Notes under the pieces: model-generated
Seen by the model: only the letters and a program-made list of their open reading frames with translations
What the model was told of the DNA's origin: nothing
Databases searched by the model: none
In this document: positions 8,399 to 15,922 of the stretch, piece by piece
Layout of the letters: each line of letters opens with the position of its first letter
Numbering within the stretch: the stretch's first letter is position 1
Made by a program: the position numbers and the translations under genes
Assembly: GCA_963557065.1 (NCBI GenBank)
Contig: CAUWCT010000006.1
Span: 6,519 to 70,518 of the forward strand
Source: UMGS1370 sp963557065
Lineage (GTDB): Bacteria > Bacillota > Clostridia > Lachnospirales > Lachnospiraceae
Length of the DNA: 64,000 nt
Direction: 5' to 3'

Positions 8399-8983
8399 AT
8401 GCAGGAAACCTATTTTGAAGAAGCCACTATCAAAGATAAAAAATTTCAGAAACATTCGATTGAACACTGCAGATTTCTGGACTGCCGTTTTGAAAACTGC
8501 ACCTTTGAAGAATGCAGTCTGTCCAACTGCGTTTTTGCAAACTGCAGTTTTTTTAACTGTACCATTATCAGCCCTGTTTCCAACTACTCAGAAGTGAAAA
8601 ACGCAGTTTTTCAGAACTGCAATCTGATCGGCATTCATTGGAGTGAACTGCGTCCGTCCGGCAGATACGGACATTCGATTGAGCGCTTGGAAAACTGCTT
8701 TATCAAATATAATCTGTTTACAGAAATGTCCTTTATAAAATTCGATTTTTCCAGCAATGTGATTCTGGAAAGTGTATTTGAGAAATGCAGCATGTATGAA
8801 AGCAATTTCCGAACTTGCAGGATGGAAGCCACCCAGATAATCCAATGCGATATCCGAAAAGCAGACTTTCAGGATGCCAGGGGATATGTGATTGATATAA
8901 CCTCCAACAAAATGAAACAGGCAAAATTTTCTTTTCCGGATGTAATTGCCCTGTTAGATCCTCTGGAAATCACCATTGTTTAA
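8399..8983 (+). CDS. Pentapeptide repeat protein (Qnr-like)
   Basis: 194 residues made largely of five-residue repeats with Phe/Leu/Val at the centre and Cys, Asn or Ala before it (CRFLDCRFENCTFEECSLSN). The first repeat block spans residues about 20-75; a loop or break near 85-100 (SELRPSGRYGHS) is followed by a second block to about 165 and a short C-terminal segment (NKMKQAKFSFPDVIALL). This resembles the two-block, loop-bearing, right-handed beta-helix of Qnr proteins, which mimic DNA and protect gyrase, with a length of 194 against about 215. Start 8399 follows AGGAG by seven bases. Function in topoisomerase protection is inferred. Confidence 0.8.
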   Translation: MQETYFEEATIKDKKFQKHSIEHCRFLDCRFENCTFEECSLSNCVFANCSFFNCTIISPVSNYSEVKNAVFQNCNLIGIHWSELRPSGRYGHSIERLENCFIKYNLFTEMSFIKFDFSSNVILESVFEKCSMYESNFRTCRMEATQIIQCDIRKADFQDARGYVIDITSNKMKQAKFSFPDVIALLDPLEITIV

Positions 8984-9029
8984 AAAAAATCCCGGCAGAG
9001 AACTTGCTCTTTGCCGGGATCGTTTTTTT
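8982..9029. terminator. Bidirectional terminator between the pentapeptide gene and PTS IIA
   Basis: ATCCCGGCA (8989-8997) pairs with TGCCGGGAT (9012-9020). Eight As precede the stem (8982-8989) and seven Ts follow it (9023-9029), so it can end transcripts of both convergent genes. Confidence 0.85.
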
Positions 9030-9073
9030 GATTATGAAATTTGCGAACTGCTCAAAGCTACTGCTCTTTTTTA

Positions 9074-9592
9074 TCAGTGGAAGGAAAACAGTTCATCCAG
9101 TGGTTTTACTTCTCCCAATACCGGTTCCGACATCTGTCCTAAAGCAGCTGCATTGGATACCAGTACCATGGTTGTATCTTTGTATCCGGCTTCCTTAATT
9201 ACATCCGGCTCAAATTCCACCAGCAAATCTCCGGCTTTTACCTTTGTTCCCTGGGTTACTGCTGCCTTAAATCCTTTTCCCTTCATCTCAACTGTATCAA
9301 TTCCGATATGAAGCAAAATTTCCATACCGTCTGCTGTCTCCAGCCCCACTGCATGTCCTGTTGGAAATACGGCTGCTACTGTTCCGTCCACAGGAGCACA
9401 TAATTTTCCTTCAGACGGAATAATTCCAACTCCAAGTCCCATCATCCCCTGTGAAAATACGGGATCTTCCACATCTGCAAGGGGAATCGCAGTACCCGCC
9501 AAAGGACTGTATATGGTCTTTGCCTTACAGGTAATCTTCCCTTCTTCCTCCTTTTTTCCTTTTCCTCCAAAAAGATTTCCAAATAATCCCAT
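9074..9592 (-). CDS. PTS glucose-type EIIA protein (Crr-like)
   Basis: 172 residues; the phosphoacceptor histidine is in ILLHIGIDTVEMKG, with the second active-site histidine in GHAVGLETADG. A glycine/lysine-rich N-terminal leader (MGLFGNLFGGKGKKEE) precedes the fold. Start 9592 has GGAG upstream and removes a spurious extension. It accepts phosphate from HPr and passes it to an EIIB. As a free-standing IIA it is a natural partner for the EIICB protein at 43270-44721, which lacks a IIA domain. It may also regulate other systems, as Crr does. Confidence 0.9.
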   Translation of the reverse strand: MGLFGNLFGGKGKKEEEGKITCKAKTIYSPLAGTAIPLADVEDPVFSQGMMGLGVGIIPSEGKLCAPVDGTVAAVFPTGHAVGLETADGMEILLHIGIDTVEMKGKGFKAAVTQGTKVKAGDLLVEFEPDVIKEAGYKDTTMVLVSNAAALGQMSEPVLGEVKPLDELFSFH

Positions 9593-9665
9593 TTTTTCTC
9601 CTCTCCACAGCACCTGCCTGACAGGAATGCTGTATTGCAATCAGATAATCACCTTTCTTGTACAA

Positions 9666-9694
9666 ATTGTACCAGAAAATTCTTGTGAAAACAA
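9666..9694 (-). promoter_or_regulatory. Probable promoter of the PTS IIA gene
   Basis: Minus-strand TACAAT (9666-9671) with a weak TTGTTT -35 (9689-9694), 17 bp apart. The -35 half lies inside sequence related to the MITE-like repeat described at 9671-9742. Confidence 0.35.
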
Positions 9695-9742
9695 GCTTTC
9701 AATGCTTTTTCCTGTCCAAATCTTCGCATGACTGAACTGCCA
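9671..9742 (+). repeat. Diverged fragment of the MITE-like repeat (right half)
   Basis: About 70 bases align, at roughly 80 percent identity by eye, with the right half of the element at 35014-35163: shared GAAAACAAGCTTTC, ATCTTCGCATG and CTGAACTG. It overlaps the 3' end of the EamA gene and supplies that protein's last 13 or so codons. Confidence 0.65.
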
Positions 9743-10694
9743 CACCTTTTATTTTTCCGCCATTTACTACATAAATTCCCAGGCAGACAAAGATTAATGC
9801 CGCCAATGCCTGCAATGACAGAGCCTGGCTGGTTTCTCCCAGAAAAATGGCGGATAACAGAACTCCGAACATGGGATTCATAAAGCCAAAGACCGTTACT
9901 CTGCTCACCGGATTGTACTTTAATAAAATTCCCCAGATCGTATAGGCGGCAGCTGAAATAAATCCCATGTGCAGCAAGAGGAGGCCCGCCTCTATCCCGG
10001 AAGCATTCATCAAAGTCCCTCCTCTAATCACCCCAATCAGGCTTAAAACCGCTCCGCCTGCCATAAACTGATATCCGGACAGCATTACTACATCATATTG
10101 GGCCGAATATCTTTTTATCAGCGCTCCTGATATTGCATAGAACACCTGGGCCAGCAAAACAAATCCCTCTCCTAAAAAGGATACCTGAAATAAGGAACCT
10201 GTCTCTGATCCGGAAAGATTCATAATGACAATTCCGAAAAATCCCAGCAGACAGCCTACGATCTTTCGCCCTGTCAGTTTTTCATAGCGAAAAATGAGAC
10301 TGGCAAATAAAATAGAGATAAATACATTGGTTCCGGTAATAATAGCCCCATGAACACCGGTCGCATGGGACAATCCCACATAGAAAAAGAAATACTGGAG
10401 AATCGTCTGAGAAAGAGCCAGATTGAGAATCGGCAGCCCTGCTTTTTCAGTAGGCACAATCCATTTTTTGCTGACAATGCTGTGGTACAAAATCACCAAA
10501 AATCCGGCCAGTACAAACCGGACTCCTGCAAACAGCAGAATTGAACCGGTATCTCTGCTCTCAATCTGAAACATCTGGTATCCTGTCTTAATAGCCGGAG
10601 TCGCGCTTCCCCACAGAAAACAGCAAAATCCGGCCAGAAGCAGCACCGTTTTCATATTTGTAAAATCAATCGTTTTCTTTGTATTTACTGACAT
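9699..10694 (-). CDS. EamA/DMT-family transporter
   Basis: 331 residues with about ten hydrophobic segments in two EamA repeats (first about 15-150, second about 165-310). The family exports amino acids or metabolites. The last codons (VQSCEDLDRKKH) are not conserved-looking and lie within the repeat fragment at 9671-9742, so the original C-terminus appears to have been replaced by repeat DNA. A clear promoter precedes the gene. Substrate unknown. Confidence 0.85.
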   Translation of the reverse strand: MSVNTKKTIDFTNMKTVLLLAGFCCFLWGSATPAIKTGYQMFQIESRDTGSILLFAGVRFVLAGFLVILYHSIVSKKWIVPTEKAGLPILNLALSQTILQYFFFYVGLSHATGVHGAIITGTNVFISILFASLIFRYEKLTGRKIVGCLLGFFGIVIMNLSGSETGSLFQVSFLGEGFVLLAQVFYAISGALIKRYSAQYDVVMLSGYQFMAGGAVLSLIGVIRGGTLMNASGIEAGLLLLHMGFISAAAYTIWGILLKYNPVSRVTVFGFMNPMFGVLLSAIFLGETSQALSLQALAALIFVCLGIYVVNGGKIKGVAVQSCEDLDRKKH

Positions 10695-10733
10695 TTTCTA
10701 ATATTACACCCTTTCGTTCCATTTTCAGGATCA

Positions 10734-10762
10734 AGTATAGTAAAGGGTTCTCATTCTGTCAA
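10734..10762 (-). promoter_or_regulatory. Promoter of the EamA gene
   Basis: Minus-strand TTGACA (10757-10762), 17 bp spacer, TATACT (10734-10739), about 40 bases before the start codon. Confidence 0.75.
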
Positions 10763-11622
10763 TCTTTACAGGACACCTCCCGCTTTTTCTGATTCACAAA
10801 TGCAACCGCCATGCAGTCTGTTCCCACATGAGTTCCGATTACCCCGCCTATGGGATAAAGCTTTGCCTGGTTCAATTTGTATTTTTCCACTGTTTCTTTC
10901 ATAAATTCTTCACCAATCTCCCGGTTGGAAGTAAAACCAAAGTAAACAGGAAACGATGGATCTGCTCCTCTTTCTTCCAGTTTTTCATGCAGTTTCTTTT
11001 TTCCCGCATTTCTTCCCCGAACCTTTGCAATAAGCTTTAAAATTTTATCTTCCAGAATAATGACCGGTTTAATCCCTAACACGTTGCCAAAGGCTGCCAA
11101 CGCCGCCGGTATTCTGCCTCCCTTTTTCAAATATGTTAGGGTGTCTACCAACCCGCACGCAGTAATCTGATCCCTCACTTCTTCTAATTTTTCCGCAATT
11201 TCTTCTGCAGAAATCTCAGCATTTCTCAATTTAACCGCATATTCTACCAGAATACGCTGGCCTATCACTGCCTGTCTGGAATCTACAATAAAGATCCTGT
11301 CATACTCGCTGATGTCCTTTGCAGTACGAGCTGCGCCAATGGTTCCGCTTAACCCGCTGGAGAGAGTAATCACCAGCACATCATCCCCGTTTTCCTTTGC
11401 ACGCTCAAACTGTTCCAAATAAGCCTGTGGAGAGGGCTGGCTGGTTTGCGGAAGTTTATTCGCTTTTTCCAGTCTCTCGTAAAATGTAAGGAAATCCTGC
11501 TCTGTCATTTGTGGGCATTCTCCATCTTCAAACTGAATCCTCAGCGGCACCACATGGATTCCCATCTCTTCTGCTTCTTTTTCGGTAATGTCAGATGCCG
11601 AATCTGTAATAATCTGAATCAT
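10759..11622 (-). CDS. DegV-family fatty-acid-binding protein
   Basis: 287 residues. N-terminal IITDSASDI and the loops TSQPSPQAY, LSSGLSGTIGAART and VDSRQAVIGQ are the DegV hallmarks that hold the bound fatty acid. Members such as FakB present exogenous fatty acids to the kinase FakA, though no fakA is visible here. Start 11622 has AGGAGG eight bases upstream; the open frame continues to 11856 but into the methyltransferase gene. A short inverted repeat lies in its 5' leader. Confidence 0.9.
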   Translation of the reverse strand: MIQIITDSASDITEKEAEEMGIHVVPLRIQFEDGECPQMTEQDFLTFYERLEKANKLPQTSQPSPQAYLEQFERAKENGDDVLVITLSSGLSGTIGAARTAKDISEYDRIFIVDSRQAVIGQRILVEYAVKLRNAEISAEEIAEKLEEVRDQITACGLVDTLTYLKKGGRIPAALAAFGNVLGIKPVIILEDKILKLIAKVRGRNAGKKKLHEKLEERGADPSFPVYFGFTSNREIGEEFMKETVEKYKLNQAKLYPIGGVIGTHVGTDCMAVAFVNQKKREVSCKD

Positions 11623-11644
11623 ACGTTCCTCCTTTGTATGCAAT

Positions 11645-11669
11645 TCGCCATATGATTCCTCTATGGCGA
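11645..11669 (-). other. Leader hairpin of the degV-type gene
   Basis: TCGCCATA (11645-11652) and TATGGCGA (11662-11669) are perfect inverted repeats with a 9-base loop, located just before the ribosome site. Possible operator or mRNA structure. Confidence 0.35.
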
Positions 11670-11734
11670 TACGATTATAACTTCTGACTACTATTGTAGG
11701 AAGAAAGCAGAAAAAGTTCAATAAAACGGCTCCG

Positions 11735-12586
11735 TCATTTTTGTTGTGTGAATATATTTTTTTGCTTTCCCATCTCCCAAAATGCAACTGCAGATGCGGC
11801 GGCCACATTGAGAGAATCCACTCCATGAAACATGGGAATACGAACTGTATAATCACTGCCGGCTATGGTTTCCTCACAAAGTCCCTCTCCCTCTGTGCCC
11901 AAAATCACTGCCAGTTTTTCTGCTCCTTTAAGAGCCGGATGGTCAATGGATACGGAATCATCTTTAAGGGCCATGGATGCGGTCTGAAATCCCAGTTCAT
12001 TTAAAAAAGCCAATCCCTGTCCAGGCCAGGATATCTGTTTTTCATCAAAAAATGTCCATGGAATCTGGAAAACCGCTCCCATACTGACTCTTGCGGCTCT
12101 CCGATACAGAGGATCGCTGCACCCGGGCGTCAAAATCACGCCGTCCATTCCCAAAGCGGCGGCGGATCGGAAAATCGCACCTATATTGGCAGGATTCATC
12201 ACATTTTCCAGTACCACTATCCGGGACGCCTCTTCACATAGATATTTAACATCCGAAAGCTTCCTGCGGCGCATGGCGCACAAAAGGCCGCGGGTCAGCT
12301 GAAAACCTGTCAGTCTTGTCAAAACATCAAACTCTGCCGTATACACCGGAATCCCACTGCATCTGGCAAGGAGTCCTTTTGCCTCTCCCTCTATCTGTCC
12401 TGTTTCCATCAGGATAGACACCGGCTCGTATCCGGCGTTTAAAGCCCTCTCAATCACCTTGGGGCTTTCTGCCAGAAAAAGTCCCGGCTCCGGCTCATAG
12501 TAATGACGCAGCTGGTTTTCCGAAAGGCGCGCATACACATCCAGTTCCAGTGCGTCAAACTCTGTAATTTGAATTGTTTCTGTCAT
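11735..12586 (-). CDS. TrmH/SpoU-family RNA 2'-O-methyltransferase
   Basis: 283 residues. An N-terminal substrate-binding region precedes a C-terminal SPOUT domain carrying the three family motifs: NPANIGAIFRSAAALG, ILGTEGEGL and DSLNVAAASAVAFWE. The knotted fold binds S-adenosylmethionine and methylates a ribose in rRNA or tRNA; the exact nucleotide is not clear. It overlaps the leader of the degV-type gene and follows the coiled-coil gene by 17 bases, so those may share transcripts. Confidence 0.9.
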   Translation of the reverse strand: MTETIQITEFDALELDVYARLSENQLRHYYEPEPGLFLAESPKVIERALNAGYEPVSILMETGQIEGEAKGLLARCSGIPVYTAEFDVLTRLTGFQLTRGLLCAMRRRKLSDVKYLCEEASRIVVLENVMNPANIGAIFRSAAALGMDGVILTPGCSDPLYRRAARVSMGAVFQIPWTFFDEKQISWPGQGLAFLNELGFQTASMALKDDSVSIDHPALKGAEKLAVILGTEGEGLCEETIAGSDYTVRIPMFHGVDSLNVAAASAVAFWEMGKQKNIFTQQK

Positions 12587-12603
12587 GGCTTTCTTCTGTC
12601 TCC

Positions 12604-13539
12604 TTATAATTCCAGCACCAGCTGCTCTAAACGGTTTCTCTGATTTTCTATTTCTGACACCAGCTTTTTATCCATCATACTCAGATGGTTTAAAACACGT
12701 TCCACCTGACTTTTAATTTTCTCTGTCTCTCTTTGGGAATCATTGATTTTACTCATAACAGTCCAGTCCACAAAGAATCCGTCAAAAAACCAGTCTGCGA
12801 AACGCAAAAATCCGTCTATCCGGACGGTTAGATCGGCTGAAATCTGAATATCTGCCAATTCTGTCTGAAACCGGCGCAGATCTGTCTGAAGTTCCTCCAC
12901 CTGTCTTTGGGCATCGTCTAATTCACTGTGTTTTGCCATATCCGTCCAAAGGCTTCCGCCTATCATATCCCATGTACTCCAACTTTGGGCATTTTTTAAG
13001 CTGGCGCAGATGTTTTCTGTTGTGCGCAGAGCATTTCTCCCGGCAGCGACTGCTTCTTTTATTTCCTTTCTCTGTCCCTCCAGATACCCGATTCGCTCCT
13101 CTGTGCGAAAGATTTCTTCTGCTGTCAGACTGCCGGACAGCCGGATTTGCCGGCACTTTTCTTCCAATGTTTTCCGGTACTCCTGTTCACACCCCATAAG
13201 CGGAGAAAGAACTGCCTGAATTGTTCCTATTTCTTCTTCAATTCTGTCCAGTTCTGCTTTTGCAGTATTCAATTTTACCCTGGCCGCATAGGCTTCTGCC
13301 TTTTCTTTATCTAATTTTTCCCCTTTTTTTCCAATAACGGCATAGTAGAATGCCGAAAGACTATATCCCTCCAGCTTTTCCACATCCTGCTCTTCCCTGG
13401 CAGTCTCCCTCGTCAGTCTCCTTACCTGTTCCTGTAATGTCTCTCTCTGCTTTCTCAGTTCTGCAAGTTTAGATTCCAAACGTTTCTTATAAACTGTTTG
13501 TTCCTGAAGTTCTCTTAATTTTTTATCATAACTGTTCAT
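12604..13539 (-). CDS. Coiled-coil protein of unknown function
   Basis: 311 residues, not recognised with certainty. Residues about 1-55 and 75-170 are strongly predicted heptad coils (Lys/Glu/Arg/Leu rich). A conserved-looking centre (WSTWDMIGGSLWTDMAKHSELDDAQ) is followed by more coil and a Trp/Phe-rich segment (GFLRFADWFFDGFFVDWTV) that could be a membrane-peripheral or protein-contact patch. No signal peptide is seen. It has its own promoter. Function unknown. Confidence 0.75.
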   Translation of the reverse strand: MNSYDKKLRELQEQTVYKKRLESKLAELRKQRETLQEQVRRLTRETAREEQDVEKLEGYSLSAFYYAVIGKKGEKLDKEKAEAYAARVKLNTAKAELDRIEEEIGTIQAVLSPLMGCEQEYRKTLEEKCRQIRLSGSLTAEEIFRTEERIGYLEGQRKEIKEAVAAGRNALRTTENICASLKNAQSWSTWDMIGGSLWTDMAKHSELDDAQRQVEELQTDLRRFQTELADIQISADLTVRIDGFLRFADWFFDGFFVDWTVMSKINDSQRETEKIKSQVERVLNHLSMMDKKLVSEIENQRNRLEQLVLEL

Positions 13540-13557
13540 ATACTCCCCTCCTCCTGT

Positions 13558-13586
13558 ACCATACCAAAGAGGAGATTCTATGTCAA
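13558..13586 (-). promoter_or_regulatory. Promoter of the coiled-coil gene
   Basis: Minus-strand TTGACA (13581-13586), 17 bp, TATGGT (13558-13563), with an AGGAGGAGGGG ribosome site downstream. The remaining 13587-13803 shows no convincing gene. Confidence 0.6.
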
Positions 13587-13803
13587 CTAAAGATTTGTCC
13601 GGATGCTGAATTATTGTAACAGAAAAAACGGATCACTGTCTCTTTGTGGAGAAATACCGCCACAGTCTCTTAAATCTTCTTTTATACCGTCTTGCAAGGG
13701 AAAATCGGATGATAAATCCGGTAAGAACAGAACAAATGAATTGCACAGATTATGAATGACCAGCGACTGTTACCTTAACCTGGTTGATAAAAAACATGGA
13801 AAT

Positions 13804-14151
13804 TTATATGGGGGGCCGCTGATTAGACTGCTCCCTCTGCATACACTCCAAAAGCATTTCAATCATTTCCCGCGGATACAGGGGCAGGTGAACCGGAATC
13901 TGCAGTGTCTTTTCCAGATATTCCCTGCCGCCTGCCACTAAAAAGGCGTCCCGCACCGTCCTCAGATTCTTTTCCAGATTGGATATGCTCTCGCCCCTCT
14001 GGCAGGCAACCGGAATATAAATCCGCTCCCGAATGTGTACCAGACGCCCCTCGTCTTCCTTCGCCATCTCCAGGCAGGCCAGCAAAATCCCATAGCCTTT
14101 ATACCCCTTCAAAAGGGGAAAATTATTTAAAATCTCTTCCCCAGTCTTCAT
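13804..14151 (-). CDS. Small protein resembling the Spo0A C-terminal (DNA-binding) domain
   Basis: 115 residues without a receiver domain. FPLLKGYKGYGILLACLEM, RIYIPVACQRGESISNLEKNLRT and the following alanine-rich helix can be aligned by eye with the Spo0A effector domain (IKGYxYLREAI, LYPxIA, TxSxVERxIR), and the C-terminal LYPREMIEMLLECMQ matches the last effector helix. This suggests a stand-alone relative that could bind DNA or Spo0A. Recognition-helix residues differ from Spo0A, so targets would differ or DNA binding may be lost. Assignment is by pattern only. Confidence 0.55.
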   Translation of the reverse strand: MKTGEEILNNFPLLKGYKGYGILLACLEMAKEDEGRLVHIRERIYIPVACQRGESISNLEKNLRTVRDAFLVAGGREYLEKTLQIPVHLPLYPREMIEMLLECMQREQSNQRPPI

Positions 14152-14288
14152 AAAACCCCTCCCTTTTGTTAAACTTTTCCCTGCCAGTATACACCATAAT
14201 CCTCTATTTCGGAAAAATTAGACTTTTTTAGCCAAAAATAAACCTACTTGTTCTTAAAAAAAGACAATTTTAATAGATTTTAACGCAA

Positions 14289-14325
14289 TAAAAAATGCCT
14301 CCCATAATTTTCATTACAGAAGGCA
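14289..14325 (-). terminator. Terminator of the DUF1292 gene
   Basis: Minus-strand stem TGCCTTC/GGAGGCA (14319-14325 with 14296-14302) followed by a T-run (14289-14295). The rest of 14152-14344 is AT-rich and otherwise empty. Confidence 0.7.
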
Positions 14326-14344
14326 AGAGGTTCTGTCCTATGAA

Positions 14345-14671
14345 TTAATCATCTAATTCATCTTCCCCTACGATCTCATCGTATTCTTCTTCATCCAGTA
14401 ATTCGTCAAAGGCATCTGCAACCATCTCATACTCGTCATCGTCTTCAATATTTTCCAGATTGGGAGTGCCGTCCTCTGTCTCGCTGTAGCGGTACAGGAA
14501 TACTTCTCCTTCTTCTGTATCCTGGCTTTCCATAGGCAGCAGTGCAATATAATCTTTATCTCCTGCCTGGAAAATGGTAAGAACGATACACTCCAGCTCC
14601 GAATCATCCTCCAATGTCAGAGTTACTGTCATTTCTTCCTGTTCTTCCATCTTGTTTAAATCCTCTGCCAT
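14345..14671 (-). CDS. DUF1292 family protein (YrzB-like)
   Basis: 108 residues, very acidic. The N-terminal half has the DUF1292 beta pattern (VTLTLEDDSELECIVLTIFQAGDKDYIALLPME, then EVFLYRYSE); the C-terminal half is a Glu/Asp tail with Tyr. The family is widespread in Firmicutes, often near yrrK/yrzL, but without a firm function. Here it stands alone with its own terminator. Confidence 0.85.
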   Translation of the reverse strand: MAEDLNKMEEQEEMTVTLTLEDDSELECIVLTIFQAGDKDYIALLPMESQDTEEGEVFLYRYSETEDGTPNLENIEDDDEYEMVADAFDELLDEEEYDEIVGEDELDD

Positions 14672-14781
14672 TTCCTACACCTCTCTTTTCATAAGAATCT
14701 GTCTTGCTGTCCCGGCAAGACTGCACCTGATATAAGTGCCTAACGATAATTTATCAGACTCTGGAATAAAAAGCAAGAGAT

Positions 14782-15372
14782 TTATGATTTTCTCAAAGTT
14801 CCCTGCTCAACGTGTTTCTGAATAATCCGATCCGTTACTTCAAATAAAATCTCCGATCCTTCTTTCGTGCGTCCCTGACGTCTATAGACCTGGTCTGCAC
14901 CAACGCCATGCTCTTTCCAGTCTGTTCCTCCATTGCTGTCATTTAAAAGAAGGGGCTGTAAATTGTCCATGGCTCTGGCAAACTTTGCCTCTGGACTCTC
15001 GCATTTTTCAAATTCCTCGAATAAGCCGGTTAATTCTTCTTTCTGATCCTCCGGAAGCATGGAATACAGTTTTTCTTTTGCAGCTTCCTCCCTTGCCTTT
15101 TGGGTCTTTTTGGCCTCTTCATCGTAGGCGTAGGTATCCCCCGCTTCAATCTCTACAAGATCATGAATTAAACACATTACCATGACCTTGGTAATATCGA
15201 TCTCCTCATTGGAATACTCTCTTAACAAATACGCCATAACTGCCATATGCCAGGCATGTTCTGCATCGTTTTCATTTCTTCCATGACCGGATAAATGAGT
15301 CTGCCGGAAAATGTTCTTTTCTTTATCAATCTCCAGCGCAAATTTCAGCTGCTGTTTTAATCTGTCATTCAT
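14782..15372 (-). CDS. HD-domain phosphohydrolase (YfbR-like)
   Basis: 196 residues. Metal ligands of the HD superfamily are visible: H in ENDAEHAWHMA, the HD pair in MCLIHDLVEIEAGDTYAYD, and a distal D in FARAMDNLQPLL. The pattern matches the YfbR/HDDC2 type, which are 5'-deoxynucleotidases; activity here is inferred. Its start overlaps the end of a 57-residue membrane protein gene by eight bases, so translation is likely coupled. Confidence 0.85.
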   Translation of the reverse strand: MNDRLKQQLKFALEIDKEKNIFRQTHLSGHGRNENDAEHAWHMAVMAYLLREYSNEEIDITKVMVMCLIHDLVEIEAGDTYAYDEEAKKTQKAREEAAKEKLYSMLPEDQKEELTGLFEEFEKCESPEAKFARAMDNLQPLLLNDSNGGTDWKEHGVGADQVYRRQGRTKEGSEILFEVTDRIIQKHVEQGTLRKS

Positions 15373-15538
15373 TCCTTATGCCCCCATTTTCCCTTCTCTG
15401 GCCAATCTCGCCATAGGCTTCCAGAATCCCTTTTTTCACCGCTTTTTTAACCACTACATAAAGCAGAAAAAAGAACAAGGCTGCCATTCCTATTTGCACC
15501 AACGGGGCTAAAAGCCAGAATGCAAATGTCATATCCAT
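15365..15538 (-). CDS. Small single-pass membrane protein (57 residues)
   Basis: Starts MDMTFAFWLLAPLVQ, has a hydrophobic helix to about residue 30 (GMAALFFFLLYVVV), then a basic stretch KKAVKKG and a polar tail, giving N-out/C-in topology. The ribosome site GAGGGGAGG is properly placed. It overlaps the HD gene start and lies 17 bases after the ArsC-like gene, so it belongs to the same operon. Not recognised as a named family. Short but well supported by ribosome site, hydrophobicity pattern and coupling. Confidence 0.65.
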   Translation of the reverse strand: MDMTFAFWLLAPLVQIGMAALFFFLLYVVVKKAVKKGILEAYGEIGQRRENGGIRNE

Positions 15539-15555
15539 CTTCCTTACCTCCCCTC

Positions 15556-15900
15556 CTACAGTTCTTTCCAGATTTCTTCCTTAAACCCTACCAACACCTT
15601 ATCGCCGTCTACTGCAATGGGACGTTTTACCAGCATGCCGTCGCTGGCTAAAAGGGTTATCTGTTCCTCTTCTGACAATTCTGCCAGGCGATCTTTTAAT
15701 CCCAATTCTCTATACTTCTGTCCGCTGGTATTAAAAAACTTTTTCAGCGGCAGACCACTTTTCTGATACCATGCGCGAATTTCTTCTGCACTTGGACGTT
15801 CCTCTCCAATGTGACGCGCCTCATACGAAATTCCCTGGGCATCCAGCCATTTTTTAGCCTTTTGGCAAGTGCTGCACTTTGGATACCATAAAAATAACAT
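15556..15900 (-). CDS. ArsC/Spx-family thioredoxin-fold protein
   Basis: 114 residues, beginning MLFLWYPKCSTCQKAKKWL. The CxxC at residues 9-12 matches Spx/YffB-type members rather than classical ArsC. The remaining family signature is present (PLKKFFNTSGQKYREL, LVKRPIAV, LVGFKEE). It may be a reductase of unknown substrate or, if Spx-like, a regulator that contacts RNA polymerase. The sequence RPI before the last strand is typical of the arsenate-reductase side. Confidence 0.85.
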   Translation of the reverse strand: MLFLWYPKCSTCQKAKKWLDAQGISYEARHIGEERPSAEEIRAWYQKSGLPLKKFFNTSGQKYRELGLKDRLAELSEEEQITLLASDGMLVKRPIAVDGDKVLVGFKEEIWKEL

Positions 15901-15922
15901 GTCCGGTTCCTCCTTTTCTTTC

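Noticed and set aside
13633..13746. A 37-codon minus-strand frame (GTG start) encoding a hydrophobic N-terminus and a very basic C-terminus
   Set aside because: No ribosome site lies near the GTG and no neighbour supports it; more likely chance or a decayed gene.
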